Positions 52,377 through 59,867 of a stretch of 59,867 nucleotides of DNA are shown piece by piece; position 1 is the first letter of the stretch, and each line of letters begins with the position of its first letter. Both the position numbers and the translations under genes were made by a program. The stretch is taken from assembly GCF_009601025.1 (NCBI RefSeq), contig NZ_WIVE01000021.1, forward strand, positions 1 to 59,867. Direction: 5' to 3'. This DNA comes from Roseospira navarrensis (GTDB taxonomy: Bacteria > Pseudomonadota > Alphaproteobacteria > Rhodospirillales > Rhodospirillaceae). The notes beneath the pieces were generated by a model. It was not told where the DNA came from. It saw only the letters and a list, made by a program, of their open reading frames with translations, and did not search any database.

Positions 52377-52658
52377 ATGCGCAGCCCGCTCGCCGCTGCG
52401 GCGCTGTTCGTCCTGACCGCCTGGGCCGCCTGGATCGGGCACGGCATGGCGACCCTGAGCGGGGCCGTCCGGCAGACCGCCCGCGCCGCCGTGACCGTCG
52501 CGGCTCCGGATGTCCGGGGCGCGGCCGTCACCGATCTCGACATCGCCCACGGGGGCTGGAGCGCCGTCGTGGACACGGAGGCGGGCGGTCATCTGGTGAC
52601 CGGACGCTATTCCATGTTCGGGTGGGGCGTCCCGGCGCCGGTGCCGATCGGCGGGTGA
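52377..52658 (+). CDS. Small membrane-anchored or secreted protein, unknown function
   Basis: 93 residues from the ATG at 52377. A hydrophobic N-terminal segment (about 4-30) is followed by an Ala/Val-rich soluble part (VTVAAPDVRGAAVTDLDIAHGGWSAVVDTEAGGHLVTGRY). No motif recognised. In line with the XRE gene (16 bp gap), probably cotranscribed. The stop lies inside a perfect 10-bp hairpin (GCGGGTGAGT/ACTCACCCGC, 52651-52673). Confidence 0.55.
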   Translation: MRSPLAAAALFVLTAWAAWIGHGMATLSGAVRQTARAAVTVAAPDVRGAAVTDLDIAHGGWSAVVDTEAGGHLVTGRYSMFGWGVPAPVPIGG

Positions 52659-52673
52659 GTCACACTCACCCGC
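52651..52673. terminator. Hairpin overlapping the stop codon before purC
   Basis: Perfect 10-bp stem GCGGGTGAGT / ACTCACCCGC with a three-base loop. No U-tract follows, so termination is uncertain. Confidence 0.4.
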
Positions 52674-52828
52674 CTCTGGTATGAGACCGCGCCCGCGCGC
52701 CGCACAATGCACCTTTCACCCGGAGCCCGCCCGCGCTATGGTGCTGCCGTCGCGCGCCACCCCGGGTGGCGGGCGCGTTCCGTCATTCCCGGTCCCGCAC
52801 GCGGATCAACCCCCCTAAGACGAAGCCG

Positions 52829-53599
52829 ATGGCCCGACGCAGACAACTCTATGAAGGCAAGGCAAAGGTCCTGTTCGAGGGCCCCGAACCCGGCACGCTG
52901 GTCCAGTACTTCAAGGACGACGCGACCGCCTTCAACAATCAGAAGAAGGGAACCATCACCGGCAAGGGGGTGCTGAACAACCGCATCAGCGAATACCTGA
53001 TGCAGCGGCTTCAGGAAATCGGCGTGCCGACCCACTTCATCCGCCGGCTGAACATGCGCGAACAGTTGGTGCGCGAGGTCGAGATCATCCCCATCGAAGT
53101 GGTGGTCCGCAACATCGCCGCCGGTTCGCTGGCCAAGCGCTTCGGCATCCAGGACGGCACCGTGCTGCCCCGCTCCATCGTCGAGTATTACTACAAGAGC
53201 GACGAGCTGGGCGATCCCATGGTGACCGAGGAGCACATCACCGCCTTCGGCTGGGCCGCCATCCAGGACCTGGACGAGATGATGAGCCTCGCCCTGCGGG
53301 TCAACGACTACCTGTCGGGCCTGTTCCTGGGCATCGGCCTGAAGCTGGTGGACTTCAAGCTGGAGTTCGGCCGCGTCTACGACGACCAGACCGACGAGAT
53401 GCACCTTGTGCTGGCCGACGAGATCAGCCCCGACAACTGCCGCCTGTGGGACGTCAAGACCAACGAGCGCCTGGACAAGGACCGCTTCCGCCGCGACATG
53501 GACGGGGTCGAGGAAGCCTATCAGGAGGTGGCCCGGCGACTCGGCATCCTGCCCGAGGGCGGCCCCCGCGACATGCAGGGTCCGTCGGTGCTGCAGTAG
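52829..53599 (+). CDS. purC: Phosphoribosylaminoimidazole-succinocarboxamide (SAICAR) synthase
   Basis: 256 residues from the ATG at 52829 ([13 protein letters not shown]). Family motifs [29 protein letters not shown], and the late [14 protein letters not shown]. It adds aspartate to CAIR in purine synthesis. First gene of purC-purS-(vWA)-purQ-purL. Confidence 0.96.
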   Translation: MARRRQLYEGKAKVLFEGPEPGTLVQYFKDDATAFNNQKKGTITGKGVLNNRISEYLMQRLQEIGVPTHFIRRLNMREQLVREVEIIPIEVVVRNIAAGSLAKRFGIQDGTVLPRSIVEYYYKSDELGDPMVTEEHITAFGWAAIQDLDEMMSLALRVNDYLSGLFLGIGLKLVDFKLEFGRVYDDQTDEMHLVLADEISPDNCRLWDVKTNERLDKDRFRRDMDGVEEAYQEVARRLGILPEGGPRDMQGPSVLQ

Positions 53600-53663
53600 G
53601 GCCGCCGCCCACCCGTTCCCATCGCTCGCAGAGATTGCCCGCACACATTGGAGGATCCGCCCC

Positions 53664-53915
53664 GTGAAGGCGCGCGTTCATGTCACGCTCAAGCCCGGCG
53701 TGCTCGACCCCCAGGGCAAGGCCATCGCCCACGCGCTGCAGGCGCTGGGCTTCGACGGCGTCAACGAGGCCCGCCAGGGCAAGGTGATCGAGCTGGATCT
53801 GGCGGATGACGTCGCCGGCGACCCGGAGGCCGTCCGGGCGCGCGTGGACGACATGTGCCGCAAGTTGCTGGCGAACACCGTGATCGAAACGTACCGGATC
53901 GACCTGGACGCCTGA
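53664..53915 (+). CDS. purS: FGAM synthase subunit PurS
   Basis: 83 residues, GTG start with GGAGG upstream. ARVHVTLKPGVLDPQGKAI and the KVIELDL strand are diagnostic. PurS bridges PurL and PurQ in the three-part FGAM synthetase. 64 bp after purC. Confidence 0.95.
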   Translation: MKARVHVTLKPGVLDPQGKAIAHALQALGFDGVNEARQGKVIELDLADDVAGDPEAVRARVDDMCRKLLANTVIETYRIDLDA

Positions 53916-54021
53916 CGGGCGCCCGCGCCGTCCTCCCCCTCGCCTTGACACCCGCCGTCCCCCTCCCGCACGCTTGCGCCCTGGACGCAATTGCATGTCC
54001 TCGGAGAAGGGAGGGGTCCCC

Positions 54022-56352
54022 ATGACCGTGCCGGGTCGTCTCGGCCGTGCCGCGCTGGCGGTCGGCCTCACCGCGCTCTTCGCCACGGGCCTTGCCCCCA
54101 TGGCGTCCCCCGGCGCGGCCCGCGCCCAGAGCGCCGCCGAGCCGGCCCGCACCGTGCTGGTGCTGGATGCCTCCGGGTCCATGTGGCAGCAGATCGCGGG
54201 CGGCCACAAGATCACGGTGGCGCGCGAGGTGGTGGGCGAGCTTCTGGGCACGCTGCCCGAAGACCAGACCCTCGGCCTGTGGGCCTATGGCCACAACCGC
54301 AAGGGCGACTGCAGCGACATCGAGGAACTGGTGCCCGCCGGCACGGGCAACCGCGACGCCATCCGCGCCGCCGTCGAGGGCCTGAACCCCAAGGGCAAGA
54401 CCCCTCTGTCCGATGCCGTGCGCCGCGCCGCCGAGGCCCTGCGCTACGAGGAGAACGCGGCCACGGTGGTGCTGATCTCCGACGGCCGCGAGACCTGCGA
54501 CCGCGACCCCTGCGCCGTGGCCAATGCGCTGGAGGCCGCCGGCATCGACTTCATCGCCCATGTCATCGGCTTCGACGTCAACGCGTCGGAGGATCAGGCC
54601 CAGTTGCGCTGTCTGGCGGAAAACACCGGCGGCACCTTCCGCACCGCCGACGACGCCGGCTCGCTGAAGGATGCGCTGGTCGAGGTGACGGCCGCCCCCG
54701 CGCCGACACCCGCCCCCGAACCGGCGCCGGAGCCCGAACCGGCCGCGCCCCAGGTCACCCTGACCGCGCCCGCGACCGCGCCGGCGGGGTCCCGTGTGCC
54801 CGTCTCGTGGGACCCGACGGTGGATGCACGCGACTATGTGACCATCGTCCCGATGGGCACCCCGGACGACGAGGTGGGCAACTACAAGCGCGCCAGCGAC
54901 CGCAACCAGGAGGTCGCGGTTCAGGCTCCGGCCGAGCCGGGCCTGTACGAGGTCCGCTATGTGGCGCAGGACGGCCGCCAGGTGCTGGGCCGCGCGCCGC
55001 TGGAACTGACCCGGGCCGCCGTGACCCTGACCGCGCCCGCGACCGCACCGGCGGGCTCGCGCGTGCCCGTCTCGTGGGACCCGACCGTGGATGCCGGCGA
55101 CTATGTGACCATCGTGCCCATGGGCGCGCCCGAAGACGAGATCGGGAACTACAAGCGCGCCAGCGACCGCAACCACCAGGTTGCGGTTCAGGCTCCGGCC
55201 GAGCCGGGCCTCTATGAGATCCGCTATGTGCTGAACGAGGGCCGGCGCGTGATGGGCCGCGCGCCGCTGGAACTGACCAACGCCGCCGTGACCCTGACCG
55301 CGCCCGAGACCGCGCCGGCCGGGTCGCGCGTGCCCGTCTCGTGGGACCCGACCGTGGATGCCGGCGACTACGTGACCATCGTGCCCATGGGCGCGCCCGA
55401 AGACGAGATCGGGAACTACAAGCGCGCCAGCGACCACAACCAGGAGGTCGCGGTTCAGGCTCCGGCCGAGCCGGGCCTCTATGAGATCCGCTATGTGCTG
55501 AACGAGGGCCGGCGCGTCATGGGCCGCGCCCCGCTGGAACTGACCAGCGCCGCCGTGACCCTGACGGCCCCCGAGACCGCGCCGGCGGGCTCTCGCGTCC
55601 CCGTCTCGTGGGACCCGACCGTGGATGCCGGCGACTATGTCACCATCGTGCCCATGGGCGCGCCCGAGGACGAGATCGGCCCCTACAAGCGCGCCAGCAG
55701 CCGCGATCAGGAGGCGCAGGTGGAGGCTCCCAGCGAACCCGGGCTGTATGAACTCCGCTACGTCCTGAACGAGGGCCGCCGCGTCCTGGGCCGCACGCCG
55801 CTGGAGGTCGTGCCGCTGTCCGCCACCATCACGGCCCCGGGCGAGGTGGTGACCGGGGCGGCGCTGGATCTGTCCTGGCAGGGACCGGGCCGCCGGAACG
55901 ACCGGGTGGAGATGGTGCCGGCCGGTGCGGCACCCGACGCCGCGCCGCTGGAGCAGACTCGCGCCGACCGGGGCGACAGCGCCCGATTCACGGCGCCCGA
56001 CGACGCCGGGACCTATACCCTGCGCTATCGGCTGGGCGAGACGGGCGCGATCCTGGGCCGCGCCGAGGTGTCGGTGATCTCCGTCGCCGCCTCGCTGACC
56101 GCGCCGGACACGGCCGCGCCGGGCGCGACCATCCAGGTGCGGTGGACCGGCCCGGGCGGGGCGCAGGATCGCATTGCCGTCGCCGCGCCCGATCAGGGGC
56201 CGTTCCAGTGGCTTGGGGCGGCCAGCGTGCGCACGGACGAGGGCGACGGGGTCGCCCTGACCCTGCCGGGCACGCCCGGGGCCTATGAACTGCGGTATGT
56301 GGACGTCGCCAACCAGGCGGTCCTGGCCACCCGCCCGATCACGGTGGAGTGA
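54022..56352 (+). CDS. Secreted vWA-domain protein with tandem 89-residue repeats
   Basis: 776 residues from the ATG at 54022 (MTVPGRLG), with GGAGGGG upstream. Signal peptide 1-36. vWA domain about 42-230 with the MIDAS Asp49-x-Ser51-x-Ser53 and downstream Thr/Asp sites. A Pro/Glu-rich linker precedes six beta-sandwich-like repeats starting [20 protein letters not shown]: four nearly identical units of exactly 267 bp (54754, 55021, 55288, 55555) and two diverged ones (55822, about 56089). The repeats probably form periplasmic or cell-surface adhesive modules. Metal-dependent binding of a partner is inferred. Its location between purS and purQ, in the same direction, is unusual; a GTG purQ start follows 97 bp downstream. 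Confidence 0.85.
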   Translation: MTVPGRLGRAALAVGLTALFATGLAPMASPGAARAQSAAEPARTVLVLDASGSMWQQIAGGHKITVAREVVGELLGTLPEDQTLGLWAYGHNRKGDCSDIEELVPAGTGNRDAIRAAVEGLNPKGKTPLSDAVRRAAEALRYEENAATVVLISDGRETCDRDPCAVANALEAAGIDFIAHVIGFDVNASEDQAQLRCLAENTGGTFRTADDAGSLKDALVEVTAAPAPTPAPEPAPEPEPAAPQVTLTAPATAPAGSRVPVSWDPTVDARDYVTIVPMGTPDDEVGNYKRASDRNQEVAVQAPAEPGLYEVRYVAQDGRQVLGRAPLELTRAAVTLTAPATAPAGSRVPVSWDPTVDAGDYVTIVPMGAPEDEIGNYKRASDRNHQVAVQAPAEPGLYEIRYVLNEGRRVMGRAPLELTNAAVTLTAPETAPAGSRVPVSWDPTVDAGDYVTIVPMGAPEDEIGNYKRASDHNQEVAVQAPAEPGLYEIRYVLNEGRRVMGRAPLELTSAAVTLTAPETAPAGSRVPVSWDPTVDAGDYVTIVPMGAPEDEIGPYKRASSRDQEAQVEAPSEPGLYELRYVLNEGRRVLGRTPLEVVPLSATITAPGEVVTGAALDLSWQGPGRRNDRVEMVPAGAAPDAAPLEQTRADRGDSARFTAPDDAGTYTLRYRLGETGAILGRAEVSVISVAASLTAPDTAAPGATIQVRWTGPGGAQDRIAVAAPDQGPFQWLGAASVRTDEGDGVALTLPGTPGAYELRYVDVANQAVLATRPITVE
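54754..55821 (+). repeat. Four 267-bp tandem repeats inside the vWA gene
   Basis: Starts at 54754, 55021, 55288 and 55555, an exact 267-bp (89-codon) period. The second to fourth copies are nearly identical at nucleotide level, indicating recent duplication. Confidence 0.95.
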
Positions 56353-56449
56353 CCGTCCGGAGGGGGGCGACACGGCGGCGAATTGCGGGTATACAGCGGC
56401 CATTCATCACGCCCCCTTCGATCCGCCCTTGCCTGCGAGAGCCCCACCC

Positions 56450-57142
56450 GTGAAGTCCGCCGTCATCGTCTTCCCCGGCTCCAACTGCGACCGCGATGTG
56501 GCCGTCAGCCTGGAGCGCACCACCGGCCACGCCCCCCTGATGCACTGGCATGGGGACTCTGCCCTGCCCGAGGACCTGGATCTGATCGTGATCCCGGGCG
56601 GGTTCTCCTACGGCGACTACCTGCGCTGCGGCGCCATGGCCGCCCGCGCCGCCGTCATGCCGGCGGTGCGCCGCGCGGCGGACCGGAGCGTCGCCGTCCT
56701 GGGCATCTGCAACGGCTTCCAGGTGCTGTGCGAGACCGGCCTGCTGCCCGGCGCGCTGATGCGCAACCGCGACCTGCGCTTCCTGTGCAAGGACGTGTAT
56801 CTGCGGGTCGAGACCACGGACACGATCTTCACCAGCCACTACGGCCCGGGTCAGGTGATCCGCATCCCCATCGCCCATCACGACGGCAACTACGTCGCCG
56901 ACCTGCCGACCCAGTGCATGCTGGAGGACGAGGACCGCGTCGTCTTCCGCTACTGCGACGCTGGCGGCAAGACCACGGACGAGGCCAACCCCAACGGCTC
57001 GCTGGACAACATCGCCGGCATTCTCTCAGAGGAGCGGAACGTGCTGGGCCTGATGCCCCACCCCGAACGCCTGGCCGACCCCCGCCTGGGGGGCACCGAC
57101 GGCCAGCCCCTGTTCGCCTCGCTGCTGGAGGCGCTGTCGTGA
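56450..57142 (+). CDS. purQ: FGAM synthase glutaminase subunit PurQ
   Basis: 230 residues, GTG start at 56450. Class I glutaminase triad: nucleophile Cys in GICNGFQVL, and His-Glu in MPHPER. SNCDRD near the N-terminus. Supplies ammonia to PurL. Its stop overlaps the purL GTG (GTGA). Confidence 0.95.
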   Translation: MKSAVIVFPGSNCDRDVAVSLERTTGHAPLMHWHGDSALPEDLDLIVIPGGFSYGDYLRCGAMAARAAVMPAVRRAADRSVAVLGICNGFQVLCETGLLPGALMRNRDLRFLCKDVYLRVETTDTIFTSHYGPGQVIRIPIAHHDGNYVADLPTQCMLEDEDRVVFRYCDAGGKTTDEANPNGSLDNIAGILSEERNVLGLMPHPERLADPRLGGTDGQPLFASLLEALS

Positions 57143-59337
57143 CCGAGATCACCCCCGAGATCGTCGCCGAACACGGCCTGAGCCCGGACGAATACGACCG
57201 CGTGCTGGAGATCCTCGGCCGCGAACCCAACCTGACCGAGCTGGGTATCTTCTCGGTCATGTGGTCGGAGCACTGCTCCTACAAGTCCTCCAAGAAGTGG
57301 CTGAAGACGCTGCCCACATCCGCGCCCTGGGTGATCCAGGGCCCGGGCGAGAACGCGGGCGTGGTGGACATCGGCGACGGCCTGACCGCCGTCTTCAAGA
57401 TGGAGAGCCACAACCACCCCAGCTTCATCGAGCCCTATCAGGGCGCGGCAACCGGCGTCGGCGGTATCCTGCGCGATGTGTTCACCATGGGCGCCCGCCC
57501 GGTCGCCAACCTGAACGCGCTGCGCTTCGGCGCCCCAGACCACCCCAAGACGCGCCACCTGATCTCCGGCGTGGTCGCGGGCATCGGCGGTTACGGCAAT
57601 TGCGTGGGCGTGCCCACCGTGGGCGGCGAGGTGAACTTCCACCCCGACTACAACGGCAACATCCTGGTCAACGCCATGACCGTGGGCATCGCCCCCGCCG
57701 ACCGCATCTTCTATTCCAAGGCGAGCGGGGTCGGGAACCCGGTGGTCTACGTGGGCTCCAAAACCGGCCGCGACGGCATCCACGGGGCCACCATGGCTTC
57801 GGCCGAGTTCACTGCCGAGTCCGAGGAAAAGCGCCCCACCGTCCAGGTCGGGGACCCGTTCACCGAAAAGCTGCTGATCGAGGCCTGCCAGGAGCTGATG
57901 GCCACCGACGCCATCGTGGCGATCCAGGACATGGGGGCGGCCGGGCTGACCTCGTCGTCGTTCGAGATGGCCTCCAAGGGCGGGCTGGGCGTGGCCCTGG
58001 CGCTGGACCGCGTGCCCATGCGCGAAGCGGGCATGACGCCCTACGAGCTCATGCTCTCGGAAAGCCAGGAACGCATGCTGATGGTGCTGGAGCCGGGCAA
58101 GGAGCCCCTGGCCGAGGCCATCTTCCGCAAGTGGGACCTGGACTTCGCCGTCATCGGCCACCTGACCGACACCGGCCGCATGGTGCTGACGTGGCACGGC
58201 GACACCGTGGCCGACCTGCCCATTGATCCGCTGGCCGAGGCCGCGCCCGAGTACGACCGCCCCTGGACGCCCACACCGACCCAGGCGGTGGTGGATGCCG
58301 CCGTGGTGCCCGAGGTGCCCTGGACCGAGGCCCTGCCGACCCTGATGGGCTCGCCGGATCTGGCCAGCCGGCGCTGGATCTGGGAGCAGTACGACCACAT
58401 GGTCATGGGCGACACCGTGCAGCGCCCCGGCGGCGACGCGGCCGTGGTGCGCATCCACGGCACGGATCGGGGGCTCGCCATGACCACCGACTGCACGCCG
58501 CGCTACGTGCGCGCCGATCCCGTCATGGGCGGCCGTCAGGCGGTGGCCGAGGCGTGGCGCAACCTGACCGCCGTCGGCGCGCGGCCGCTGGCCGTCACCG
58601 ACAACATGAACTTCGGCAACCCGGAAAAGCCCGAGATCATGGGCCAGTTCGTCGGCGCCTGCCAGGGTCTGGCCGAGGCCTGCCGGGTGCTGGACTTCCC
58701 CGTCGTGTCGGGCAACGTCAGCCTCTACAACGAGACCGAGGGCCGCGCCATCCCGCCCACGCCCACCATCGGCGGGGTGGGGGTGATCGCGTCCCTGGAC
58801 CGCATGGCGACCGTGGCCTTCAAGGCGCCGGGCGAGGCGATCCTGGTCGTCGGCGAAACCACCGTGCCGCGCGAGGGCGGCGGCTGGCTGGGCCAGAGCC
58901 TGTACCTGCGCGAACTGTGCAACCGGGAAGTGGGCGCGCCGCCGCCGGTGGACCTGGAGCACGAACGCGCCGTGGGCGATGCCGTGCGCGACCTGATCGA
59001 GGCCGGGCGGGTGAGTGCGTGCCACGACGTCTCGGACGGCGGGCTGCTGGTGGCGGTGAGCGAAATGGCGCTCGCCGGGGACCTCGGCGCGACGCTGGAG
59101 GGGCTGGCGGAGACGCCGGCCGCCCTGTTCGGCGAGGACCAGGGCCGCTATGTGGTGACCGTCCCGGCCGATCAGGTCGAGGCGGTGCTGGCCGACCTGG
59201 GCCCGCTGGCGCGGCGCATCGGCACGACGGGCGGCGCGGGCGCCGCCGCCACGATCACGCTTGGCGATGCGTCCGTGCCGCTCTCCGCCCTGCGCGAGGC
59301 GCACGAGGGCTGGCTGCCGGGGGTGATGGGGGCGTAG
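57139..59337 (+). CDS. purL: FGAM synthase large subunit PurL
   Basis: 732 residues (small-type PurL, needs PurS and PurQ). GTG start overlapping purQ. Motifs: [44 protein letters not shown] and the duplicated ATPase half with [10 protein letters not shown] and CHDVSDGGL. Converts FGAR to FGAM. No further purine gene follows in the window. Confidence 0.97.
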   Translation: MTEITPEIVAEHGLSPDEYDRVLEILGREPNLTELGIFSVMWSEHCSYKSSKKWLKTLPTSAPWVIQGPGENAGVVDIGDGLTAVFKMESHNHPSFIEPYQGAATGVGGILRDVFTMGARPVANLNALRFGAPDHPKTRHLISGVVAGIGGYGNCVGVPTVGGEVNFHPDYNGNILVNAMTVGIAPADRIFYSKASGVGNPVVYVGSKTGRDGIHGATMASAEFTAESEEKRPTVQVGDPFTEKLLIEACQELMATDAIVAIQDMGAAGLTSSSFEMASKGGLGVALALDRVPMREAGMTPYELMLSESQERMLMVLEPGKEPLAEAIFRKWDLDFAVIGHLTDTGRMVLTWHGDTVADLPIDPLAEAAPEYDRPWTPTPTQAVVDAAVVPEVPWTEALPTLMGSPDLASRRWIWEQYDHMVMGDTVQRPGGDAAVVRIHGTDRGLAMTTDCTPRYVRADPVMGGRQAVAEAWRNLTAVGARPLAVTDNMNFGNPEKPEIMGQFVGACQGLAEACRVLDFPVVSGNVSLYNETEGRAIPPTPTIGGVGVIASLDRMATVAFKAPGEAILVVGETTVPREGGGWLGQSLYLRELCNREVGAPPPVDLEHERAVGDAVRDLIEAGRVSACHDVSDGGLLVAVSEMALAGDLGATLEGLAETPAALFGEDQGRYVVTVPADQVEAVLADLGPLARRIGTTGGAGAAATITLGDASVPLSALREAHEGWLPGVMGA

Positions 59338-59494
59338 GAAGCGCCCCGTAGGGCGGCTTCGCGTCACCGGCGCAAGCCGCCATATGCGGCACCGCTGCGC
59401 TGGCCCAGTCGGGCCGACTGCATCCGACAAGTCCCGATGTGTCGAATGCGGTACCACTTCCTGAACCGAGGTGCCAAGCACAAGGGATCGGGCA
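59338..59494. other. Spacer before the Imm11-like gene
   Basis: Contains a GGCCCAGTCGGGCC palindrome (59401-59414) that also occurs near 35432, and inverted GGCGGCTTC/GCAAGCCGCC blocks. From here GC content drops visibly. Confidence 0.5.
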
Positions 59495-59867
59495 ATGGTG
59501 TTCATTCTCCACGAAGACTCAAACGAGACACACAGTTACAGCATTGAGGCGCTCGATGGCGACCGAAAGAAGGTTAAGCCTGTTGACATGTCACCCGATG
59601 GCGGAGTCCCGCTAACCGAGACCTGCTACAGTCAAGGACGCGCCCTTGAGGCGGAGCACATGCCGACTAGAATTAGAATTGGAGGGCCCAAGAGAAAACT
59701 GAATGATGTAATTGGTGGATTTGGTTCATTTCTTGTCTGCAAAGAATTCAAATCAATTATTGAGGAACTTGAGCCGGGTGTTCATCAGTTAAGGCTTATC
59801 CCTTTGCTTCCGGCGCGATCAACATATCGTAGGAGATTGGGCCTTTGGTGGTGGCGATGCCCAGGAG
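59495..59867 (+). CDS. Imm11/DUF1629-like immunity protein, 5' part (runs off window)
   Basis: At least 124 codons from the ATG at 59495, reading without a stop to the window end. The stretch FGSFLVCKEFKSIIEELEPGVHQ is strongly reminiscent of the Imm11 (DUF1629) immunity family, in which a conserved ...xxxLExLEPGVHQF-type segment occurs. Such proteins neutralise toxins delivered by polymorphic or type VI systems. Codon use (AGA, ATT, GAA, TCA, ATA-type) and base composition are much lower in GC than the neighbouring pur genes, pointing to horizontal transfer. The toxin partner, if any, would lie outside the window. Confidence 0.6.
   Translation, partial: MVFILHEDSNETHSYSIEALDGDRKKVKPVDMSPDGGVPLTETCYSQGRALEAEHMPTRIRIGGPKRKLNDVIGGFGSFLVCKEFKSIIEELEPGVHQLRLIPLLPARSTYRRRLGLWWWRCPG

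Overview
The window looks like chromosomal DNA of a GC-rich purple non-sulfur alphaproteobacterium of the Rhodospirillaceae type. The evidence is a light-harvesting antenna beta/alpha gene pair preceded by a perfect PpsR-type palindrome (about 29.86-30.5 kb), very high GC with strong third-position bias, alphaproteobacterial gene orders (ffh-rpsP-rimM-trmD-rplS; dapF-mtaB-ftsY; purC-purS-...-purQ-purL), and many sensory/c-di-GMP proteins. Genus cannot be fixed from sequence reading alone. I saw no rRNA, insertion sequence, CRISPR array or integrase.

Layout. 0-5.3 kb: two small genes at the left edge, a CbbY-like HAD phosphatase, a large MscS-type channel and a secreted protein with a VPLPA-CTERM sorting signal, all on minus. 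5.6-9.9 kb: dapF, mtaB and ftsY, translationally coupled; FtsY has a very long charged repeat N-terminus. 10-16.4 kb: a Pro-rich SLT transglycosylase, an orphan-terminator sRNA candidate, then the ribosome/SRP operon ffh-rpsP-rimM-trmD-rplS, whose rimM/trmD junction carries a 15-bp tandem repeat. 16.7-19.8 kb: an xpaC-telA pair followed by a tiny gp5/gpV-like OB-fold gene. 20.0-21.8 kb: tRNA-Ser(GGA), an acetate-type transporter and a secreted Cache-domain protein. 21.9-24.9 kb: a PAS4-GGDEF-EAL protein. 25-28.9 kb: a gene-poor stretch with PhaR-like motifs, a bacteriohemerythrin, an uncharacterised membrane/winged-helix pair, cysK and a DUF1178 gene. 29.4-30.6 kb: the antenna locus. 30.8-42 kb: comEC, a PIN/RHH toxin-antitoxin pair, gltX, gltA, ilvD, a hemerythrin-receiver fusion, a repeat-rich spacer and trkH. 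42-47.4 kb: a P-loop kinase, an orphan fliN, a PilZ protein, a ferritin-like protein, gluQ, an HNH endonuclease and a PfkB kinase. 47.5-51.4 kb: a ProVWX-type glycine-betaine ABC transporter. 51.4-59.3 kb: an ncRNA candidate, an XRE-type regulator with a palindrome array, then purC-purS-[vWA repeat protein]-purQ-purL. 59.5 kb to the end: the start of an AT-richer Imm11-like immunity gene, probably the edge of a horizontally acquired patch.

How it fits together. Most of the window is core metabolism and translation. The accessory interest is spread out: envelope and stress genes (MscS, TrkH, ProVWX, xpaC-telA-OB), oxygen and redox sensing (two hemerythrins, one fused to a receiver; PpsR-controlled antenna; ferritin-like diiron protein), and c-di-GMP and motility (GGDEF-EAL, PilZ, FliN). 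Four strong intrinsic terminators sit on the minus strand in gene-free gaps with no gene to terminate, which suggests undescribed small RNAs. Many open frames on the opposite strand of these genes are high-GC shadows and are not annotated.
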